Part shown: one piece after another, positions 35,089-43,992 of the stretch
Position numbering within the stretch: position 1 is the stretch's first letter
How the letters are laid out: every line of letters starts with the position of its first letter
DNA from: Roseovarius sp. MMSF_3281
Lineage (GTDB): Bacteria; Pseudomonadota; Alphaproteobacteria; Rhodobacterales; Rhodobacteraceae
Direction of reading: 5' to 3'
DNA length: 64,000 bases
Assembly (NCBI RefSeq): GCF_030733685.1
Contig: NZ_JASHIM010000005.1
Location: 1 to 64,000 of the forward strand
The notes under the pieces: generated by a model
What the model was told of the DNA's origin: nothing
The model's input: only the letters and a program-made list of their open reading frames with translations
The model's database searches: none
Position numbers and translations under genes: made by a program

Positions 35089-35853
35089 CTAAGCTATCAT
35101 TCGTTGCGCCTCGAAGGTAATAATCTCATCCTCCGACTGCGGTGTTCTTGCATGCTGATAATTGCCTGACACCTGCACATCCATGAAACCGGCGGCCTGG
35201 AGGGCCAGCCGGAACTCATGGACACCCCACCAACGCAGTTTGAACAATTCCAACTCGGTCTCTATCAGCGCCCCATTGTGCCAGCGGTCATAGCGATTGT
35301 GAGAAAGCGTCGTCTGCGCGAGATAGTTGGTCTCTATCCGGCTGTCGGTCAAGGTCAGCAGGTCACCACCTTCGGTGGTCCAACTCCGAATGGGCCCGGG
35401 AGGAGCAAGTATGCTACCAATCGGATCGAGGTCGATGATCAATCGCCCCCTGGGTGCCAGGTGATCATAAAAGCGCTTCAATACGGCGGCTGCGTCAATT
35501 TCATCGGTGATGAGCTGAAATGATCCAGCCGGAACGATGATAGCTGCGAAGCTCTTGTCGTAGGAGAATTTCTCGAACGTCTGCAGGGTCAAATTCACCG
35601 AAAGGTTCCGCTCCCGGCACTCATCCCGACAGTAATTCAGCATCTCCTCAGAGGCATCGAAGCCCTCGATCTGGAAGCCCTCCTGCAGCAGTGGCACAAA
35701 AATCCGGCCATTGCCTACAGCGGGCTCAAGAATCGGGCCATGACATTGTGTGAGACGGTCCCGGTAATACTCCAGATCACCAAAGGACCGGCCGACCGGC
35801 TTATCGAGATTGTAGACCCAAGATGAGAGCGCCCCATATCGATTGTTTCGCAT
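35089..35853 (-). CDS. Class I SAM-dependent methyltransferase
   Basis: 254 aa with GGAGG upstream of the ATG. Motif I PILEPAVGNGRIFVPLLQEG (residues about 41-60) and the acidic motif II FQIEGFDASEEMLNYC fit a Methyltransf_25-type Rossmann fold. Motif IV-like AAIIVPAGSFQLI and RLIIDLDPIG follow. The substrate cannot be told. It stands alone between the 166-bp and 116-bp repeat elements, which suggests acquisition or isolation by rearrangement. Confidence 0.85.
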   Translation of the reverse strand: MRNNRYGALSSWVYNLDKPVGRSFGDLEYYRDRLTQCHGPILEPAVGNGRIFVPLLQEGFQIEGFDASEEMLNYCRDECRERNLSVNLTLQTFEKFSYDKSFAAIIVPAGSFQLITDEIDAAAVLKRFYDHLAPRGRLIIDLDPIGSILAPPGPIRSWTTEGGDLLTLTDSRIETNYLAQTTLSHNRYDRWHNGALIETELELFKLRWWGVHEFRLALQAAGFMDVQVSGNYQHARTPQSEDEIITFEAQRMIA

Positions 35854-36302
35854 GCTATTGAAACCTCCGTTGTCCGCCGCAAGGTCTATCTTCTTTGCGC
35901 TAAAGGCGTATGGGTCAAGTCAGATCCGATCAAGCTCGCCAACAATCGAGGGGGCATTCAGAGTTCGCGAATTAAAGCGTTCCGCCTTTAACCTGAGGCA
36001 TCGGCGAAAGGCGGAACGCGTGCAACGATTGAGCGGAGCACTGCGTTTCGCGAAAATCTGTGATTCAGGTTTTTCGCGAAACGCTTTAGTATCGAGCGAA
36101 GCCCAACGACCGCTTCGTTCGCAGACTGTGAGTTCAGCTGGCACTCGAATCCGCGCTCTCAGTGAACGGTGGCTTCGACGGGCCGCAATGTAGCATCAGT
36201 TGACCATGTTCAAGGTCCGCTCAGGGCCGTTTTCGGAAAACCGAGGAAACGCCAGTCGCTAGATTATCATTGCAAACGTGAGATAGGCAAAACCCAAGCG
36301 CT
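35854..36302. other. Intergenic region carrying the 116-bp element
   Basis: 449 bases without a gene. Apart from the 116-bp element at 35973-36088, the stretch 36090-36300 shows no coding or regulatory signal I recognise. Confidence 0.4.
35973..36088 (-). mobile_element. 116-bp two-hairpin MITE-like element, copy 2
   Basis: Exactly 116 bases, in the opposite orientation to copy 1 at 18156-18271. Ends TAAAGCGTTCCGCC and GCGAAACGCTTTA match, as do hairpin A, the linker and the arms of hairpin B. The 17-base loop of hairpin B matches copy 1 better when inverted (14 of 17) than direct (5 of 17). No target duplication is evident at the flanks (CGAAT / GTATC). Confidence 0.85.
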
Positions 36303-36890
36303 TTATGGACCTTGATATAGACATCCGGCTTTTAACCGTTTGGCGTTTATACTTGATCGTACTTGGGTGGTAAGTTGAAGGGAGAAATGAACGCGTAAAC
36401 AGTCCGGGGCACCTGTTATCTGCACACCCACCGTTTCGGGGACCACTCTACCATAGAAGACTGCAGCAAGGGGCGGTGCAGCGGGGACTTCGAACTGCAC
36501 GTCGGGGTCTTTCGCATCATCACGCATTACGGGCATCGCACCGTTGGCAAGCCGGGCTGTGAATTGCACGGTCCCGATGGTAAAAAGCACCTCCGCCTCC
36601 ATATTCCGCGCCGCCTCTGTATCGAGCATCGTTCGCAGCGACAGCATGAATGAAACCGGTGAAAGAGGGAGCGTCGGGTCGTGCAACGGTGAGGCGGCGG
36701 CCCACCGGCCCAGTTCTTGCATGACCGGCTCCACGGCATAACCCCATTCGGTCAGCACCTTGGCACTGATGCCCGGCAGGTTTGCACGAATGTCGCTGAA
36801 GCGTCGCGGCCCGAACATCAACTCGCGCACGATCGGCAATGACCAGCTGTCATGGCCACGTAATTCGTGAGACTCGCGAATGATTTTCTC
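36303..36890 (-). pseudogene. HxlR-family transcriptional regulator, internally deleted
   Basis: The minus strand reads HDSWSLPIVRELMFGPRRFS then DIRANLPGISAKVLTE, the HxlR winged-helix start, and jumps directly to WGYAVEPVMQELGRWAAASP followed by LHDPTLPLSPVSFMLSL. In the family about 30 residues including the wing (the RLxxLExxGxVxR region) lie between, so a segment has been lost in frame. No start codon exists upstream in frame before a stop, and the C-terminus is also aberrant. The C-terminal SCP2-like half remains. Probably non-functional. Confidence 0.7.
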
Positions 36891-37084
36891 GTTTGATTTC
36901 AGTGGCGATTTGGTAGTGTTAACTCTGGGATGGTAAAGTGATTTATGAGATGGTGACTTTAACCGTCAGACAGTTTTCTTTTTGGATAACTTTAGACTTT
37001 GACCGAAGAAGCAAGTGACAAAGCCCTAGAAAGGGCGGAGGTGCTCAGGCCATCCATATCGATAACGGGCGGGATTTTCGGGGC
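36891..37084. other. AT-rich spacer between HxlR and IS21 relics
   Basis: About 190 bases of mostly AT-rich sequence (for example around 36960-37010) with no supported gene. Probably junction DNA left by decay of the IS21 element. Confidence 0.35.
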
Positions 37085-37390
37085 GACATCTACTTAGCAA
37101 ACTCCATGAGCGCCCCAGCGTGATCATCACCACCAACCTCAGCTTCTCGGAATGGGCGCAGGTCTTCGGGGATGCAAAGATGACCACGGCCCTCTTGGAT
37201 CGGCTTACCCACCGCTGCCACATTCTCGAAACCGGCAACGACAGCTACCGCTTCAAGGCCAGCTCAGAGACTGCAAAGAAAACAGCAAAGGAGACCAAAA
37301 CATAGACCACGGCGCATAACGGAGAGTGGGTCAAATCTCGGTGAAAATACCGGGTCAGTTCTCAGTGACAATCAACAGCCATCGCACCAT
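37085..37390 (+). mobile_element. IS21-family relic: end of istB and right end
   Basis: The plus frame reads [20 protein letters not shown] followed by [20 protein letters not shown] and [15 protein letters not shown], the C-terminus of the IstB ATPase helper of IS21 elements. After the stop at 37305 the sequence GGGTCAAATCTCGGTGAAAA then TACCGGGTCAGTTCTCA looks like the repeated terminal motifs of an IS21 right end. istA and most of istB are absent. Confidence 0.8.
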
Positions 37391-37503
37391 TCCTTGGATT
37401 GCATGTATTATGTCAGCATTGCATACCTATATTGAGGCATCCAGCAGTTTTGCGACAACCCAGACCTCATGCGCGCCCCTATGCCGGGCATGGCGCCTGT
37501 CGT

Positions 37504-38709
37504 TCAGACCTTTTCAAGCAGGATCGCCGCGCCTTGCCCCACGCCGATACACATCGTGGCCAAGGCATAGCGCTTGCCGGTCTTTTGCAGGTCAAGCGCG
37601 GCGGTGCCCGTGATGCGGGCACCGGACATGCCAAGCGGATGGCCTAGCGCGATTGCCCCGCCGTTGCGGTTGACGCGCGGATCATCGTCGGACAGGCCGA
37701 GACCGCGCAGCACCGCAAGGCCCTGTGCGGCGAAGGCCTCGTTGAGTTCGATCACGCCGATCTGGTCGATCCCAACGCCGGTCATGGCGCAGAGCTTTTG
37801 CACCGCCGGCACCGGTCCATAGCCCATGACGCGCGGCGCAATCCCGGCAGAGGTCGCGCCGACCACCCGGGCCATCGGACGTAAGCCTTGGGCCTTGGCG
37901 CCCGCCTCGGAGGCGAGGATCAAACCTGCGGCCCCGTCATTCACGCCGCTGGCGTTGCCAGCCGTCACCGTTCCGTCCGGGCGGACGATGGGCCGCAGGC
38001 GTGCGAGATCCTCAAGCGTCGTGCCGGCGCGCGGGTGTTCATCCTGCGCGACCTCGGCGGTCTTGCCGCGGCCCAAGGGCACCGTGACCGGGGCGATTTC
38101 GGCGCCGAGGCGCCCCGAGGCGATGGCCTTGGCCGTGCGCTCTTGCGAGCGCAGCGCGAAGCTGTCCTGCGCGTCGCGCGCAATGGCGTGATCGTCGGCG
38201 ACATTCTCGGCGGTTTCGGGCATTGAGGCAGTGCCGAATGCCGCCTGCATCCTTGGATTGACGAACCGCCAGCCGATGGTCGTGTCGTGGATTTCCGCGG
38301 TGCGGGAAAAACCCGTTTCGGCCTTTGGCATGACGAAAGGGGCGCGGCTCATGCTTTCGACGCCACCGGCGAGGGTGAGCGTCATCTCGCCCGCGCGGAT
38401 GGCGCGTGCCGCCGCGGCCACGGCCTCAAGCCCCGATCCGCAGAGCCGGTTGACGGTGACGCCCGGTACGGTTTCGGGAAGGCCGGCCAGCAAGAGGGCC
38501 ATGCGCGCGACATTGCGGTTGTCTTCGCCCGCTTGATTGGCGCAGCCGAGCCAGACTTCCTCGATTGCGGCGGCGTCCAGATCGGGGTTGCGCGCCAAGA
38601 GTGCGGTCAGGGGATGCGCCGCCAGATCGTCAGCCCGGACCTTCGACAAGGCACCGCCGTACCGGCCGATGGGCGTTCGGATGTAGTCGCAGATGAAGGC
38701 GTCGGTCAT
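37504..38709 (-). CDS. Acetyl-CoA acyltransferase, 3-oxoadipyl-CoA-thiolase type
   Basis: 401 aa, full-length thiolase. Active residues are visible: Cys90 in VNRLCGSG, His357 in ALGHPLG and Cys387 in MCIGVGQG. The DEHPR box and length are typical of PcaF/PaaJ-type 3-oxoadipyl-CoA thiolases, which cleave to acetyl-CoA plus succinyl-CoA, but other 3-oxoacyl-CoA substrates are possible. Last gene of the leftward operon, starting three bases after the upstream stop. It completes the beta-oxidation cycle encoded by its neighbours. Confidence 0.92.
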   Translation of the reverse strand: MTDAFICDYIRTPIGRYGGALSKVRADDLAAHPLTALLARNPDLDAAAIEEVWLGCANQAGEDNRNVARMALLLAGLPETVPGVTVNRLCGSGLEAVAAAARAIRAGEMTLTLAGGVESMSRAPFVMPKAETGFSRTAEIHDTTIGWRFVNPRMQAAFGTASMPETAENVADDHAIARDAQDSFALRSQERTAKAIASGRLGAEIAPVTVPLGRGKTAEVAQDEHPRAGTTLEDLARLRPIVRPDGTVTAGNASGVNDGAAGLILASEAGAKAQGLRPMARVVGATSAGIAPRVMGYGPVPAVQKLCAMTGVGIDQIGVIELNEAFAAQGLAVLRGLGLSDDDPRVNRNGGAIALGHPLGMSGARITGTAALDLQKTGKRYALATMCIGVGQGAAILLEKV

Positions 38710-38712
38710 GGG

Positions 38713-40809
38713 TTATTCCGTTTTTTCCTGGTTAAGGTCGGCCAAGGCCTGGCCCTGCGCGACACGCTGTTCGAGATCGGGCGGCAGGCGCCATGACAGG
38801 GGATCGTCCTGCGCATAGCGCCTGACCCGGTCGCGCACCTCTTCAAACCCGATCCTGTCGGCGTGGTGCATGATGCCGCCGCGCCAGCGCGGGAAGCCGT
38901 AGCCATGGACAAGCACGAGGTCGATGTCGGCAGGGCGGCGGGCGATGCCCTCGTGCAGGATGTGCAGGCTTTCGCAGATCATCGCCGTGGTGGCGCGCGC
39001 GACGATTTCATCGTCGGTGAAGGCGCGCCTTTGGCACCCGGCTTCTTTCGAGGCGGTTTCCACCAGTTCCGCAACCTGCGTTGACGGGCGCGCGCCATCA
39101 TCGGTGTAATCGTACCAGCCGGCACCTGTTTTGCGCCCGAGGCGTCCGAGGTCTTCGACCATGCGGTCGGCGATCGGAACATGCCGGGCATCCTGCGTAT
39201 CACGCAGGGTCTTGCGCTGCCGGTTGGCATAGGCGATGTCGAGGCCCGAAAGGTCCTGTACGGCATAGGGACCCATGGCCATCCCGAATGCGACCATGGC
39301 GCTATCCACCTGCCAGGGCATCGCTCCGTCGAGAAGCATGATGTCGCAAACCTGTCGATAGGCGGTCAGGATGCGATTGCCGATGAACCCGTCGCAGACC
39401 CCGGCCTCGACCGGCACCTTGCGCAGCCGCGCGGCCAAGGCAAAGGCGCTGGCCAGCGTGGTTTGGGAAGTGTTGTTGGTGCGGATGATCTCGACAAGTT
39501 TCATCACATGGGCTGGGCTGAAAAAATGCAGGCCGAGGCAGCGTTCGGGCGCGCGGATACCTTCGAAGATGCGGTTCACGTCCAGATAGGAGGTATTGGT
39601 GGCCAGGATCGTTTCGCACGGCAGGGCGGCATCAAGTGCGGCGAATACCGCGCGCTTGACCTGGATTTCCTCGAACACGGCCTCGATCGCGATATCGACC
39701 GGCGGCAGCGCCTTGTAGCCGGTGCGTACGGCGATGCGGGACTTGCCGGCCTTGGCCTCCTCCGGGGTCGACTTGCCGCGCTTCACCCCTTCGTCGAAAA
39801 GTTTGTCGATATTGGTGCGGGCGCGTTCGGCCGCGGCGGTATCGACCTCGACCAAGGTGGTGGTAACGCCGATACTATCCAGCGCATAGGCGATCCCGGC
39901 CCCCATGGTGCCGCCGCCCACCACCACGGCGGAGGACAGGGATTTTGGCGCCGCCTCGAATCCATTGCTGCGCGCGGCGGCGGCGCGTTCGGCGAAAAAG
40001 ACGTGGCGCAACGCCTTGGCCTGCGGGCCTTGGCGGAGGTCGAGGAATTGTGCCCGCTCGTTCTCTAGCCCTTGGGCCGGCGGGGTATGTGCGGTAGCTT
40101 CGATCAGGTCAAGCGCGGCCTGCGGGGCGATTTGCCCGCGCGCCCGTTTGTGCGCTTTGTCCCGTGCGGCCTTGATGGCGTTGGGGTTCGGGGCAGGGGC
40201 AGGCCGATCGAGGGCGGGCTGTCGTGCCTGAAGGGTGTCGAGTGACACGGACTTGGCCGCTTCGACGGGATCGTCGGCGATCGCGTCGATCAGGCCGAGA
40301 TCAAGGGCCTCTTCGGCGGTGATGCGCGCGCCTTCGGAAATCAGTTTTGCCGCCGCTTCGATCCCTATCAGCCGGGGCAGGCGCTGCGTTCCGCCCGCAC
40401 CGGGCACGACGCCGAGCGTGACCTCGGGCAAGCCGAGACGACAGCCCGGCGCGGCGATCCGTATCCGGCAGGCCAGCGCGATTTCCAGCCCGCCGCCCAA
40501 GGCCATGCCGTTCAGTGCGGCGATGGCGGGCAGTTGTTCGAGCCGGGCCAGAACCCCGGGTAGATGCGGCGGCCGGGCAGGCTGGTCGAATTCCTTGGCA
40601 TCCGCGCCCGCCGCGAAGGCCTTGCCCGCGCCGGTCACGATGACCTTGTCGGCGCGCGCGTCTTCGGCGGCCCGAACAGCCGCGTCAAGCCCTTGGCGGA
40701 CCTGGTGCCCGATGACGTTGACCGGCGGGTTGTCGAGGGTCATGCGGCATTGGCCCTCCGATATCTCGACGCCGACGGCAGAGCTATTGTCTTGCGATGT
40801 CTTATCCAT
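38713..40809 (-). CDS. Bifunctional enoyl-CoA hydratase/3-hydroxyacyl-CoA dehydrogenase (FadB/FadJ type)
   Basis: 698 aa. The N-terminal crotonase domain (about residues 10-190) contains GMALGGGLEIALACRIR and LGLPEVTLGVVPGAGGTQRL with the two catalytic Glu positions. The central NAD-binding 3HCDH domain starts near 295 (AVVVGGGTMGAGIAYALDSI). Two 3HCDH C-terminal repeats follow (DGFIGNRILTAYR, HGYGFPRWRGG). It hydrates trans-2-enoyl-CoA and oxidises the 3-hydroxyacyl-CoA. It overlaps the permease stop by 8 bases and is followed by the thiolase, so the three are one transcript. Confidence 0.94.
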   Translation of the reverse strand: MDKTSQDNSSAVGVEISEGQCRMTLDNPPVNVIGHQVRQGLDAAVRAAEDARADKVIVTGAGKAFAAGADAKEFDQPARPPHLPGVLARLEQLPAIAALNGMALGGGLEIALACRIRIAAPGCRLGLPEVTLGVVPGAGGTQRLPRLIGIEAAAKLISEGARITAEEALDLGLIDAIADDPVEAAKSVSLDTLQARQPALDRPAPAPNPNAIKAARDKAHKRARGQIAPQAALDLIEATAHTPPAQGLENERAQFLDLRQGPQAKALRHVFFAERAAAARSNGFEAAPKSLSSAVVVGGGTMGAGIAYALDSIGVTTTLVEVDTAAAERARTNIDKLFDEGVKRGKSTPEEAKAGKSRIAVRTGYKALPPVDIAIEAVFEEIQVKRAVFAALDAALPCETILATNTSYLDVNRIFEGIRAPERCLGLHFFSPAHVMKLVEIIRTNNTSQTTLASAFALAARLRKVPVEAGVCDGFIGNRILTAYRQVCDIMLLDGAMPWQVDSAMVAFGMAMGPYAVQDLSGLDIAYANRQRKTLRDTQDARHVPIADRMVEDLGRLGRKTGAGWYDYTDDGARPSTQVAELVETASKEAGCQRRAFTDDEIVARATTAMICESLHILHEGIARRPADIDLVLVHGYGFPRWRGGIMHHADRIGFEEVRDRVRRYAQDDPLSWRLPPDLEQRVAQGQALADLNQEKTE

Positions 40810-42757
40810 CTTGACCCCCTGTTTTTGTCAGATTCCGCGCGCCGTTTCCGGCCGACCGGCGGCCCGACAGGAACAAGGCCGCGAGGGCCGCCACCAGAAC
40901 CGCCAGCCCGGCGAGTTCGGTATCGCGGTTCGGGATCAGCAGAAGGGCGCCCGAGACGAACAAGGCCAGTCGGGCCGCCGTCCCGATCCGCCCAACCCCG
41001 TAGAGGTAGGATTCGAAGGCGCAGGAAACCAGCGTTAAGGCCAGCGCCGCGGTTCCCACGGCGGCAACGACGGTCAAGGTTGGCCCATCCAGCAGCAGCG
41101 CGGGTTCGTAGACAAAGACGAAGGGGAGGACGAAAAGCGTGGCCCCGAGGCGCATGGCCTTGAAGGCCGATTGCATGCCGGATGCCCCGGCGATCTGGGC
41201 CGCGGTGATCGCGGCGAGCGCGACCGGCGGGGTGATATACGAGAGCATCCCCCAGTAGAGCACGAAAAGGTGGGAGCCGATGGGGTTCAGCCCCAGTTCG
41301 ACCAGCGCGGGGGCCAGCAGGGTGGCCAGAAAGATATAGCAGGCGCTGACGGTCATCCCCATGCCAAGGACAAAGCTGGTCAAGGCCCCGAGGATCAAGA
41401 GCAGCGGGACGCTTTCACCGCCGTACTGGATCAGTTCGCGGGAAAAGGCGCTGCCCACCCCCGTGATCGCCAGCGAACCGACGACCATGCCGATCCCGCA
41501 AAGGGTTGCCACCAGATGCGCGATATTGCCCGTCACGTCCTGCAGCACGGCCATGACCTTGTCGAAACCGGGGAGCCTGCGATACTTCAGCAGGGCCAGC
41601 CCGAGCATGAGCGCGGTGGCGTAATAGGCGGCCCATGACGGGCTGAACAAAAAGAGCATGACCACGAGGGCCAGCAGCGAAGTCAGATGGTGCCAGCCGT
41701 CGCGCAGGACGGTGGCGAGACTCGTCCGTTCCTCGCCGGTTTCACCGGTGAGACCTTCGCGGGCGGCGTAGAGATCGACCTGCAGGACGAGGGCGATGTA
41801 GTAAAGCAGCGCAGGCACGAGGGCTGCGACCATTATCGTGGTGTAGGGCACATCCAGAAACGAGGCCATGATGAAGGCCACGGCGCCCATCACGGGCGGC
41901 ATGAGGGTGCCACCAGTCGAGGCGCAGGATTCGGCGGCGGCGGCGTATTGCGCCGGATAGCCCGCTTTCTTCATGGCCGGGATCGTAAGCCGCCCGGTGG
42001 TCAGGATGTTCGAGATCACGCTGCCCGAGAGAGATCCGAACAGGCCGCTGGAGAGAACGGCCACCTTGGCGGCCCCGCCGCGCGTGCGGCCCATCAGTGC
42101 CATCGACAGATCCATGAAGAACTGCCCGCCCCCCATGCTTGTCAGGAAGGAGCCGAAGATGATGAAGCCGACGAGCGTATCGGCGACCACGCGCAGCGGG
42201 ATGCCGATGATGCTTTCCATGCCCATGGCATGGGCCGCGACAGTTTCCGACAGGGTAAAGGACGGCCCCCAGAGAAAGGCGGGCATATGGTCGGCAAAAA
42301 CGGGGTAGACCGCGAAGATCGCACAGATCACCATCAGCAGCGTCCCGGCTGTGCGGCGCACCGCCTCAAGCGACAGCAGCACCAGCACCCCGGACAGAAG
42401 CGCGGCCTGCGGTGGTGCTACGACCTCCCAGCCACGGGCAATGATCGTTTCGGCATGCCACGCAAGGTAGCCGCAACTGATCACGGTCAAGGCGATCAGC
42501 CCAAGATCAAGGAGGTTCACAGGCGGGTCGCTGAGACCCTTTCGCCGGGCCGGGCTGATCAGGAAGGCCGCGGCGAGGAACACACCGATAATGCAATAGT
42601 AATACCGGTTCGCGAGCAGCGGGAAGGCGCCAAACAGCGACAGGTTGAAGGTTTGCACCACGATAATCGAAAGCCCGAGAACACCGAGGTTGGCAAGAGC
42701 CGTGCGTACAAGCGGTGTCAGGCGTGCGGTGGGGCCCGCAGTCAGAGGGTCAGCCAT
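40802..42757 (-). CDS. TRAP transporter fused permease (TAXI type, DctQM fusion)
   Basis: 651 aa from the ATG at 42757 (MADPLTAGPTARL); a longer frame to 42805 is not supported by the N-terminus expected. It has about 17 hydrophobic segments. The first four correspond to DctQ, then the DctM part has GGAAKVAVLSSGLFGSLSGS and TTGRLTIPAMKKAGYPAQYA plus GGTLMPPVMGAVAF, the hallmark of 4TMS-12TMS fused permeases that work with TAXI binding proteins. It imports an organic acid with Na+ or H+. Its partner is the binding protein upstream. Confidence 0.93.
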   Translation of the reverse strand: MADPLTAGPTARLTPLVRTALANLGVLGLSIIVVQTFNLSLFGAFPLLANRYYYCIIGVFLAAAFLISPARRKGLSDPPVNLLDLGLIALTVISCGYLAWHAETIIARGWEVVAPPQAALLSGVLVLLSLEAVRRTAGTLLMVICAIFAVYPVFADHMPAFLWGPSFTLSETVAAHAMGMESIIGIPLRVVADTLVGFIIFGSFLTSMGGGQFFMDLSMALMGRTRGGAAKVAVLSSGLFGSLSGSVISNILTTGRLTIPAMKKAGYPAQYAAAAESCASTGGTLMPPVMGAVAFIMASFLDVPYTTIMVAALVPALLYYIALVLQVDLYAAREGLTGETGEERTSLATVLRDGWHHLTSLLALVVMLFLFSPSWAAYYATALMLGLALLKYRRLPGFDKVMAVLQDVTGNIAHLVATLCGIGMVVGSLAITGVGSAFSRELIQYGGESVPLLLILGALTSFVLGMGMTVSACYIFLATLLAPALVELGLNPIGSHLFVLYWGMLSYITPPVALAAITAAQIAGASGMQSAFKAMRLGATLFVLPFVFVYEPALLLDGPTLTVVAAVGTAALALTLVSCAFESYLYGVGRIGTAARLALFVSGALLLIPNRDTELAGLAVLVAALAALFLSGRRSAGNGARNLTKTGGQDG

Positions 42758-42790
42758 GTCGCGTCTCCAAGGGCTGTTCGGTCGAACCAA

Positions 42791-42815
42791 CCCATGCCGG
42801 AGCATCCGGCATGGG
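42791..42815 (-). terminator. Hairpin between TAXI binding protein and permease genes
   Basis: Perfect inverted repeat CCCATGCCGG (42791-42800) and CCGGCATGGG (42806-42815), loop 5. No T-run follows on the minus strand, so it probably tunes expression, keeping binding-protein mRNA more abundant than permease mRNA, as often seen in transporter operons. Confidence 0.55.
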
Positions 42816-42831
42816 GGACAGGCAGGGCGGC

Positions 42832-43953
42832 TTAGTTCAGCGCCTCAGCCGAATACTCCGACCAATAGGCCGGCCAGTCCTTGTCGGACACGCCTTCGTC
42901 AAGCGCGGCCTCAACCGCGGCGTCCCACGCCTCGGTCACAGCGTTCAGGCGGTCAAGGCGTGCCTCGTTCCAGGCGGCGTCCTTTTCCGTCCAGACGCCG
43001 ATTTCTTCAAGATACCGGATGGCACCGGGATGGAACGGGGCATCCGCCGGAGTCACACCTGCCTCGGAGAGTTTCCAGCGGGCCGTGGCCTTGGTGGCAT
43101 TGGCATAGATGTCATAGGTCTCGTCCAGCGCCTTGGTGAAATTATAGATCTCGTCCGCGTCGGCATCGGCATAGACCGTGATCATCGGATAGCGCACGGC
43201 AAAGATCTGCGCCGGGTCTTCCTCGGTTATACCGGCGCCTTGGGTCGCGGTTGCCGGTGCGAAGAAACTGGCCACCGAGATGATCGCCTCCCAGCCGTCG
43301 GCGTTGTCCTTCGGCATGGGCGCCCAATCCAGCCCGCGCGAGGAGCTCTCCATCTCGTAGAGAGTCGAGGCGGTGGGGGTTGAACCGGCCACGTCAACCT
43401 GCCCGTCCACCAAAGCCTTGAGAGCCGCCCCGTAGGAGGGCACCTCGACCACTTCGACATCGTCCCATGTCAGCCCGCCGAAGGCGAGCAGCGCCTCGAC
43501 CTTGATATTGATCGAGGGATTCGCCTTGATGCGCGGCACGCGCTTACCGGCGATGTCGGAGAGCGCCTCGATACCGGCATCGCCGGCCACGGCCATACCG
43601 AAGGTGGAGGGGCGGCCCGCCACGACGCGCAGGTCCTGCGGCCCCCATTCGCGGGCCGAGAAATCGAACAGCGCCTCGGTGGCAAAATAAAGCTCGTTGG
43701 CGAGCCAGCCGTATTGCACGCGGCCGGTCTTGAGCGGCAACAGGCGACCGATCGAGGTGCCCGACGGCATGATACGCACGCGGGTACCGTATTCCTTGCC
43801 GAATGCATCCGCGATGGCCGAGGCCTCGGCATATCCGCTGGAACCGACATCGTAGGTTGCCCAAAGCATACTGCGCGGCAACTCGGCCTCTTGCGCGAAC
43901 GCCGGGCCGGCGGCCAGTGCCGCGGCAGCGGTCATCTTGATGAAGTGTCTCAT
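42832..43953 (-). CDS. TAXI-family TRAP transporter solute-binding protein
   Basis: 373 aa. Signal peptide MRHFIKMTAAAALAAGPAFA. The mature protein is of the TAXI/NMT1 type: LPRSMLWATYDVGSSGYAEA, RVRIMPSGTSIGRLLPLKTG, and GKRVPRIKANPSINIKVEAL. It captures the substrate for the fused permease. GGGAGG precedes the ATG. Being inside a CoA-dependent catabolic operon, the ligand is most likely the carboxylic acid activated by the CoA-transferase next door. Confidence 0.93.
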   Translation of the reverse strand: MRHFIKMTAAAALAAGPAFAQEAELPRSMLWATYDVGSSGYAEASAIADAFGKEYGTRVRIMPSGTSIGRLLPLKTGRVQYGWLANELYFATEALFDFSAREWGPQDLRVVAGRPSTFGMAVAGDAGIEALSDIAGKRVPRIKANPSINIKVEALLAFGGLTWDDVEVVEVPSYGAALKALVDGQVDVAGSTPTASTLYEMESSSRGLDWAPMPKDNADGWEAIISVASFFAPATATQGAGITEEDPAQIFAVRYPMITVYADADADEIYNFTKALDETYDIYANATKATARWKLSEAGVTPADAPFHPGAIRYLEEIGVWTEKDAAWNEARLDRLNAVTEAWDAAVEAALDEGVSDKDWPAYWSEYSAEALN

Positions 43954-43992
43954 TTGGTTTCCTCCCTTGAATGATCAGTCAGATTGTACGTG

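Noticed and set aside
39181..40068. 295-residue plus-strand frame over the hydratase/dehydrogenase
   Set aside because: Antisense shadow; the minus-strand gene shows complete crotonase and 3HCDH motifs.
41687..42835. 382-residue plus-strand frame over the TRAP permease
   Set aside because: Rich in His, Gly, Asp and Arg, typical of antisense translation of a membrane protein gene; no ribosome site.
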